Shown: piece after piece, positions 57,623 to 64,000 of the stretch
Numbering within the stretch: position 1 is the first letter of the stretch
How the letters are laid out: each line of letters starts with the position of its first letter
Assembly (NCBI GenBank): GCA_963682025.1
Contig: OY821521.1
Coordinates: 172,025,665-172,089,664 of the forward strand
DNA from: Cordilura impudica
Taxonomy: Eukaryota; Arthropoda; Insecta; Diptera; Scathophagidae
DNA length: 64,000 nucleotides
Reading direction: 5' to 3'
Notes under the pieces: generated by a model
Told to the model about the DNA's origin: nothing
The model's database searches: none
Seen by the model: the letters and a program-made list of their open reading frames with translations, nothing else
Made by a program: the position numbers and the translations under genes

Positions 57623-58364
57623 TGCCGTTTTCTTTTCTGCCGAAAAATGTCGCATTTTATTTGCACTTTTTTCGAAAAGTGTATTTTTTATATATTCTAA
57701 ATTAAGAGCAACCTTATTTTATATATCAATCGAAGTCGAGCGCTCGTAAATCGTAAAAAAATGTAGCCATTGACTTCTCTCAGGTCATAGTGTGAGAATA
57801 TTTGCACATTGTTCCCCTTTTTTTTTTTTGAATATTTTCACCCCATGACTTCAAAGAAGATAATAATCAAAATTTTTTGCATTTTATGAACACAGCACTT
57901 TGAGACCTTTCGATTGATGTATAAAATTAGGTTACTCTTAATTAAGAATACTAGCAGATTCCAGCGCTCGAAATTCGAGTGCAATTTCTAGGCAGATTTA
58001 TTTTTCAAATTAGCCAATTCACAAACCAACACTTTTATGGTTTATTGTTATTGTGAATGAAGATAACAAACTCATTAACAAACAAATTAACAAATTTAAT
58101 AATTTTATGTATGTGTTAGTAGCAACTTTAAATGTAATTTACTTAAAATAAAGGAAAAAATTTTAAAATCTGTAAATCAAGTGAACACCTAAAAAGAAAT
58201 ACATTTCAAATAATATACATTTGGTCAAAATCGGGATAAAACGGTAGAACAAAATATCGGTCACAAGAAATCGCCTAGCCTATTAATATTATAGATATAA
58301 AAATACACTTTTCGAAAAAAGTGCAAATAAAATGCGAAATTTTTTGTTAGAGAAGAAAACGGCA
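57623..58364. mobile_element. Foldback MITE copy 2, split by Repeat B
   Basis: Same family as 45601-46001: TGCCGTTTTCTTTTCTGCC at the left and GAAAACGGCA at the right, flanked by TTA and TTG. Repeat B copy l (57950-58296) is inserted in the right arm; the uninterrupted copy reads GAATACATAAAAAATATAC there. Confidence 0.82.
57950..58296 (+). mobile_element. Repeat B copy l
   Basis: ACTAGCAGATTCCAGCGCTCG to GCCTAGCCTATTAATATTATAGAT, 347 bp. The uninterrupted foldback copy shows that at most a base or two of target was altered, so there is no target duplication. Middle region matches copy j. Confidence 0.82.
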
Positions 58365-58465
58365 TTGGTTTTCGCTATTATGTTCCCCGCAAAAATGTAT
58401 ACGCAGACGTATGAGTGATAATTTATCATACCAGCGCTACAGTTAGCACGAGCGTAACTATTATA

Positions 58466-59110
58466 ACTAGCAGAGCCCAGCCTCGAAATTTGAGGGCAAA
58501 TTCTAGGCAAATTTATTTTTTCATTCAATTATAAATATTTGTTAAACCCACAGAAGCACAGAAGATATATAACTGGGTTTGCTAATAAATAATTTCTTAA
58601 GAGCCTAAAGGCCCCGGTAGGTGAGTAGGTAGCGTGCTCGCCTACCATGCGGGGGTCGTGGGTTCGATTCCCACCAGAGGCTTTGGTCTGTCGCTGCAAA
58701 AAAAAATAAATAAAATTAACACACTACTCCCTCTTTCCTCCTTCCTATATCTATATCTTTCCTGAGATCAACACAATGCACTGCATCTGTTGGGGGCATC
58801 CCCTGAGTGTTGATTAATCAAAAAAAAAAAAAAAAAAAAGGTATGCTAATCAATTATAACCAATTCACAACACAACACAAATTTCATAAATACACACGAA
58901 ACATTGTATACTTCTATGTATGTATGCGTTAGTAGCAACTTTAAATGAACTTTACTCCAAAAAAATGTTCCAGATGATGCAAATCTGTAAATATGGTGGA
59001 GGGCTAGGAAGAAATACCTTTCAAATGGTATATTTTTTGTCATTATCGGTGGACAAATAAAACCGTTAAATCGGTCACAAGAAATCGCCTTGCCTATTAA
59101 TATTATAGAT
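58466..59110 (+). mobile_element. Repeat B subfamily 2, copy m, carrying a SINE
   Basis: Start ACTAGCAGAGCCCAGCC, end GCCTTGCCTATTAATATTATAGAT. The internal sequence (CAAAAAAATGTTCCAGATGATGC, TTATCGGTGGACAAATAAAA) differs from the main family and matches 63771-63970. Without the SINE at 58610-58839 it is about 415 bp. Confidence 0.8.
58610..58839 (+). mobile_element. tRNA-Gly-derived SINE
   Basis: The first 72 bases (58610-58681) fold like a tRNA: box A-like TAGGTGAGTAGG, an anticodon arm TGCTCGCCTACCATGCGGG, and box B GGTTCGATTCC inside a GTGGG/CCCAC T-stem. The anticodon arm differs from insect tRNA-Gly(GCC) TGCTCGCCTGCCACGCGGG by two bases, giving loop CTACCAT (ACC). A tRNA-unrelated body (CACTACTCCCTCTTTCC, GGGGGCATCCCCTGAG) and a poly(A) tail of about 20 follow. 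The element interrupts Repeat B's CCTAAAGGTATGC, which appears on both sides. Confidence 0.85.
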
Positions 59111-59329
59111 GGATGAGACGTGGATTCATTACACTAGTCAACACGGTTTTGGCCTGGAGCAACCAAATATCTTTCCTAGATTAATTTGGTGGTGGGCTGA
59201 ATTCGAATCTGTAATTGGTTTTTCTCTATCACGTCAGGTTTTCGAGACACAAAAAAAATGCTTTTATTCGTTTTTTACATAAAAAATCATTAGTTTATTT
59301 AAAAATCAATGAATTTTCAAAAGTGAATG

Positions 59330-60218
59330 GCGTTATTTGAACGTCGTTTGTATTTTGTTGGTTCGGTTTCACGTATTAGAGTCCAGCCATAGTTTACCAG
59401 CATGCTTCTGTCCCAAAATCCTTAATAATTTCTCTCAATTTTTATTAAATCTTGGTGAGCACGATAGCCTTGTTCGTGGCTCACCGCATCTAGGTTTTGT
59501 GGAAAAAAATCTAAATGCGAATGAAGAAAATGCATTTTGAGTGACATTCGTGCACCTAATTCGTGATAATTTTTCAATAATTCAGCAACAGTTTATCTGT
59601 AGTTTTCACTCTTATTATTTCCAAGAAAACTGTCCACGATGCTCTTGATCTCCAATAAACATTGCGAAAAATTGTCATCATTCAATAGCTTCCTGATATG
59701 AGGGCGAACAAATATACTTTTTTTTTGATTTTAGCATACGAAATTTTAGGAAAAACCGCTAAAAAAAGATATTAAAATGCTGCACCATCTTTGTCCAGAG
59801 CCTTGACAAAGTTCTTAAAAAGTCCCAATTTTATGTGCAGCGGCGGAAGAAGAACGTCTTTTGGATCAATTAATGGTTTATTTGAAATGTTTTATTTTCC
59901 TGGTGAATACACAGTTCTTTTTGGCCACACTGTTCTGATATGTAGCGCGACTATCCCATAGACAAAGGAAACAACAATATTTTGTGAAACCTCCTTGCAT
60001 ACCAGTCAATAAACCAATAACCCGAAACAGATTAATTTTCAGTTATTTACGATGGTCTATACTATATATACAAAGAAATTTAAATCACACACCTTAAGGC
60101 ATGAGCAATTGGTATGAATGATTTTTCATTCCTATTATGCAAAAAGAGCCTTTAAACTGTACTTAGAGCCATCAATAAATAATCTCCATTCAGTTTTGTC
60201 ATATGGCTGGTTCATTTC
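59330..60218 (-). pseudogene. Uncharacterised element-like gene, C-terminal half
   Basis: Minus strand, continuing from the half at 63088-63770 across Repeat D3. It begins EMNQPYDKTEWRLFIDGSKY and SLKALFAHN (60218-60130), then in shifting frames GGFTKYCCFLCLWDSRATSE, LIDPKDVLLPPLHIKLGLFK, NFVKALDKDGAAFQYLF and KMHFLHSHLDFF. I recognise these as a family of uncharacterised proteins scattered in many copies through arthropod and cnidarian genomes, with a conserved HSHLD motif. The function is unknown; its copy-number pattern suggests a transposable element. Several frameshifts and stops mark it as a pseudogene. Confidence 0.7.
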
Positions 60219-63087
60219 TACCCTCCACTCCAGTTTGTCATTCCGTTTGTAATAATTAGAAAAAAAATTTTGGACCCCATAAAATATATATATTTGTGAT
60301 CCTTATAACAACCGGAGTTGATATAGCGATGTCCGTCTGTCCGTCTGTGGAAATCACGATGACGGCATCAATCGTGCAGCTAGGGTGCTCGTTGACATAA
60401 AAAATGATTCATTGACATCCTGAGAAGTTTGCTATTTAAAATCGTCCAAATCGGTTGATTAGGGCCCGAGATTTGAATGAAGATCTCATTTTTAGTGAGA
60501 ATGATTCACCAAATTCAAGGGAAGATTTCTATTTCAAAAATCATTAAAATCGGTGGAACGGTCCAGGGAAACCTCTGAAAAAGTAAAAAAAAAATGAATA
60601 ATATGATGTTTCTATATTGTTCTTGTTTTATTCTAAATGTTGTATTGTTGTCATAGCTGGACTTGTTGTTTTTGTGGTCGTTGTGGTAATAATATAATAA
60701 AAATTAACACTTTGTACATTTTTTTTATCAACTCTGGTAGAAAAATTTAAAAGTTTCCATTTTTTGGCATCACTAAAAAAATTTACTAGATCATTTCTGT
60801 CATTGCCATGAGCCTGCCTGCAAAGTTTCAGATCAATTGGGTCACGGGAAGGGGATTAAAATCGATCCAAAATTTTTTCGACAAGCAGACACTACGAGTT
60901 AATATAAAGGGAGTAAAAATTCACCAACATCTAAAGCAAATAGTGCTAAAATACCTAGTTGTTATTAAAAAAAACAATGTAAATTTAGCAAAAAAAATTT
61001 AAAGTATTAATTTATTTAAAGAGAAAAGCACAAAAATAACGTTTGATGTATTTTTTGTGTGTAATATTTACATATACATACATACACATATTAAATAATA
61101 CAAATAATATACATATATTCTATATATGTACATATATCCATAATAACTGCATGTTAGAAATAAATCGGTATATTATTTTATTTACATAAAATTCTGCAAT
61201 ATTTTGTTGTGGGGAAAATACATTTCTTTTGCATTAACAGAGTGTCACTTCATTTTGCTCAGCGTGACTATGCCACAGTAGATGGCGCCACAATTTTTGT
61301 TCTAATTAGCTTTGCAATATTTATTTCTATTTTAACATGAATGTCAATATTTTCAAATAGATATTATACAGAACAATGTTAAGAGTATACACGGGCTGGT
61401 CTTTTATTTCATACGTTTTTTCATTATTCTTTTACAAATATGTACATAAGTTTGGCATATTAACTTTTTGTTGTCTTTACAAAATAGAGTTACCGAGTTC
61501 ATCAAAGTTCTACATAGTTATATAGAATTATTATTCTACTTTACCTACAAAATATCTGATTGCGATTGCATCTAATTTTTAAAAATTGTTTATAATTACT
61601 AAAGCTGTATTATTCACATAAATACAAAATTGCACTTTTTAAATTTTCCATTCAAATTTTAGAAAATATCAATTCTAAAAACTGGAACTAAAATTTCCAA
61701 TTGTAAATTAGAAATTATTAATTGAATTTCAGAAAATCATATCAAAACGTCGGAAATAATAATTTTAAATTTAGAAGACATCAATTGCATCATATTAAAA
61801 AAAAAAAAAAAAACACCAAATATGTTTACAATTAAAAATTTTTACATTTAAAAAAAATATTGGCATTCAGGAGAAATAACTTCTTTTAACGATAATCGAA
61901 TCGTTAAAAAAAGAAAAGCAAAATTGGCAGTAAAATTTTTAAACGATATTTGCTATTTTGAAGTCAGCTGTTATTGTTATCTAAACGGCAACCATTTTTG
62001 TGTTGTTTATTCAATCGATAAAAACTTAAATTTTTAGGTTGAAATTTCGTCATACATAAATAAAAATCATAAATAGTGAAAATATTTTGCATCTATTAAA
62101 AAACCTTTTTATATAAATAAAAAAATTAAATAGCATATTCAATTCATTATTTCATTTTCAAATAAATAAATAGAAATATTAGTAAAAAATAGAGATATTA
62201 AACATAAACATAAAATCATCCTGTCAAACATGAAGTAATTTGTTTTTTCTATTCTTCTTTGTGTTTTTCGCTTATTTTGACAGAGATGCCACTCCTTTAC
62301 AATTTAAATAAATAGAAAAATAGATTTGTCGACTGTCGTTAAGATGTATGTATTTAGTGAATCACTTAATCCTTAGTGCAAACAACAATAGCTGTCGATT
62401 TATTCTGCGGTTGTCGGATCGTTGAAATTTACAGAATCGGACTACAGAAAACATTAATTTAAATTCAATGAATTTCAGAAAACCTCAAATGATATTTAAG
62501 AATTGCGAACATAAGAAGTGTTACATAAATAAACGCAATTTGATGAGAATGTTATTTTTTATATATAAATTTTCACAATTTTTTTTTGGATGAATATTTG
62601 AAGTTTTTCAGAAAATAAAGATAATAAATTATTTTATTTAAAATGTTTGGGAAATTTGGTTTTTTGCGTTTGGCATCCCTAATTTGATTATTTATTATTA
62701 TAAATTTATTCTCTATGTTTTCCAAATATGGCAATATTTTAATAAAAAAGTTGAGAGAGCTTTTTTTTGGTTATTATTTTGTTACTCCATCCGACCTATA
62801 TGGCCGCAATGACAAAATATTTCGCCAGTTAAAAAAAATTATACAGCCATCTCCAATTAGCACGATTTAATGCATATAGCCACCCTACACAACCATTACC
62901 TTTGCAATTGAGGTTAGGGCGAGCTATTTAATTAGCAAAAACTAAATTAAACGAGAAGTTATGTCATATAACCGGAAACGCATGCATATTTTTCCAATAC
63001 TTTGTTTACATTTATTATCAATACTCAAACCGAGGTGGAGGGTATCAAAGATTCGGCACAGCCGAATTTAACATTCTTACTTGTTTT
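60219..63087 (-). mobile_element. Repeat D copy 3, inserted in the element-like gene
   Basis: On the plus strand it begins TACCCTCCACTCCAG and ends with the hairpin ATTCGGCACAGCCGAAT and CATTCTTACTTGTTTT. The gene reading frame ends in GGTTTATTTCAA on one side and resumes GAAATGAACCAG on the other without lost or added codons, so the boundaries are accurate to a few bases and there is no target duplication. It lacks the three D1 insertions but has about 550 extra bp at 61885-62445 relative to D1. Confidence 0.85.
61885..62445. other. Extra segment within Repeat D3
   Basis: D1 at about 5384-5420 lacks this stretch. It has no coding region and no clear inverted ends; AACGATAATCGAATCGTTAAA near the left and CGGTTGTCGGATCGTTGAAA at the right share TCG-rich words. 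The identity of the insert is unknown, and a deletion in D1 is an alternative. Confidence 0.4.
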
Positions 63088-63770
63088 TTGAAATAAACCA
63101 TCAACATCAGTACAATATAGAAAAGAGTGTTTCTTTTCAAAATATGCAGCCAATTCCAAGCTTCTATCTCTATAGATTGTTACTTTTGTCCCAACTGCAA
63201 GATGTTTCCACTGCTGCATGCGTGAAGCTAGTAATTCTGCGTCTTGCTCCGTTAAATTTAAATCCCGAATTAGATCATTCAGCTCAGCTTGAGTCACTAA
63301 ATGGTGTTCATCATCAGCCTCAAACAAACTACCACTGTTGGTGAAAGATGTTTCGGACTCACTGCTCGTAACACTGGGAATGACTGGTAATGGATCATTT
63401 AGTGAACGTTGAACTGGTTTGAAAACCGATGGGACATTCGCGTAATTAATATTTTTTCGATTTTTAAAATTGAGTCCAGCAACTTTCGTTAAACAGAAAT
63501 AACAATCGGTTTGGTGAAAAATCGTAATAGATCTTCTTGCCATTCGACCACTTGTATAAAACAGTTCTGCTACTATTGCAAAACATTGTCGGTGTCCACG
63601 GTTTGTCCACGTTTCTGATAGCAAAACCAAAATAATATAAATATGCACATTTTAATGATTCTGATATTGCATATCCTTTTTTCCAACCAAATATTCACCA
63701 CACACAAAGCAAATGGGTTTGTTAAAAAAATTTTTAAGAGGTATAGTTTTCTATTTGAAGCTTAAATATA
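63088..63770 (-). pseudogene. Uncharacterised element-like gene, N-terminal half
   Basis: Minus strand. The upstream frame reads KPICFVCGEYLVGKKGYAIS and YLYYFGFAIRNVDKPWTP (63750-63600), a CxxC motif and spacing usual for this family's start. A frameshift near 63550 leads into ITIFHQTDCYFCLTKVAGLN, INYANVPSVFKPVQ, LVTQAELNDLIRDLNLTEQD, AELLASRMQQW and AAYFEKKHSFLYCTDVDGLF. The second half follows after Repeat D3. There is no known enzymatic motif. The N-terminal CxxC pairs suggest zinc binding. Confidence 0.7.
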
Positions 63771-63970
63771 AGTGTTATATATATGTTAGCAACAATTTTA
63801 AATGCATTTTACTCAAAAAAAAAAATGTTCCAGACAATGCAAATCTGTAAATATTGTGGACAGCAAAAAAAAAATATCTTTCAAATGGGGCATGTTTGCT
63901 CCAAGTCGGTTGATAACTAAAATTTTTAGATCGGTCACAATAAATCGCTTTGCCTATTAATATTATAGAT
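63771..63970 (+). mobile_element. Repeat B subfamily 2, copy n, 3' end only
   Basis: GTTAGCAACAATTTTAAATGC, AAAATGTTCCAGACAATGC and GCTTTGCCTATTAATATTATAGAT match copy m. No 5' end is found upstream; instead the N-terminal half of the element-like gene lies next to it. Confidence 0.75.
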
Positions 63971-64000
63971 AATATTAAAGATTTCGATAGTGTAAGCAGA

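Noticed and set aside
58610..58681. Functional tRNA-Gly gene
   Set aside because: The acceptor ends pair poorly, the anticodon position is altered, and a body plus poly(A) tail follow, as in a SINE.

Overview
The window is AT-rich eukaryotic DNA and looks like repeat-dominated, probably heterochromatic sequence from a fly, most likely a calyptrate. That inference rests on the mix of elements: INE-1/DINE-1-like repeats with a GACGGACAGACGG core, I-, Jockey- and LOA-type LINEs, Tigger/pogo, Transib, and helentron-like repeats. I see no intact host gene. Every convincing coding stretch belongs to a transposable element or to an element-like gene family. The only apparently intact long reading frame is a Tigger transposase at 6.9-8.7 kb.

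Layout. 1-2.3 kb is a T-rich degenerate tandem array interrupted by Repeat A (a SINE-like unit with a hammerhead-ribozyme-like motif) and Repeat B (a helentron-like non-autonomous unit). 4.3-10.5 kb is one copy of a large repeat (D1), split by a Tigger element with TA target duplication and by a PIF/Harbinger-like MITE with TTA duplication. 10.8-12.0 kb holds Repeat C copies. 12.0-25.2 kb is a long interrupted inverted repeat (arms E+F). Its left arm carries a 3.16-kb Transib whose ends begin CACAGTG, and its centre carries two decayed LINEs and two MITEs. 24.7-32.9 kb contains a direct duplication of an E-A-B block flanking an antisense I-type LINE and a second D copy. 33-34.8 kb is Repeat C. 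36.4-48.4 kb is a 35-bp satellite whose monomer holds two palindromes, interrupted by a near-complete CR1-like LINE, a foldback element, Repeat A and Repeat C. 49.5-51.6 kb is a LOA-like LINE with 14-bp target duplications. 51.8-58.4 kb is a mosaic of B, C and foldback elements. 58.5-64 kb contains a second B subfamily with a tRNA-Gly-like SINE inside it, and an uncharacterised arthropod gene family member split in frame by a third D copy.

The copies dissect one another. Because most families occur several times, uninterrupted copies act as empty sites that fix element ends and target duplications: D2 and D3 for the MITE in D1, Repeat E for Transib, the satellite monomer for the foldback element, and the gene reading frame for D3. 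Order of insertion can be read in places: satellite, then C6, then a B copy inside it; I-type LINE, then two B copies inside its RNase H region.

Most promising signals: (1) Repeat A, which combines pol III box A/B-like motifs with a hammerhead core (CTGATGA, GAAA, loopless CCGG stem III, 5-bp stem I) in three of five copies and a variant in a fourth; (2) the RAG1-related Transib whose terminus equals the V(D)J recombination heptamer; (3) the clean, duplication-free insertion of D3 inside a coding frame, which defines a DINE-1-like mobile element's ends. Family names come from motif recognition only; no database was searched.
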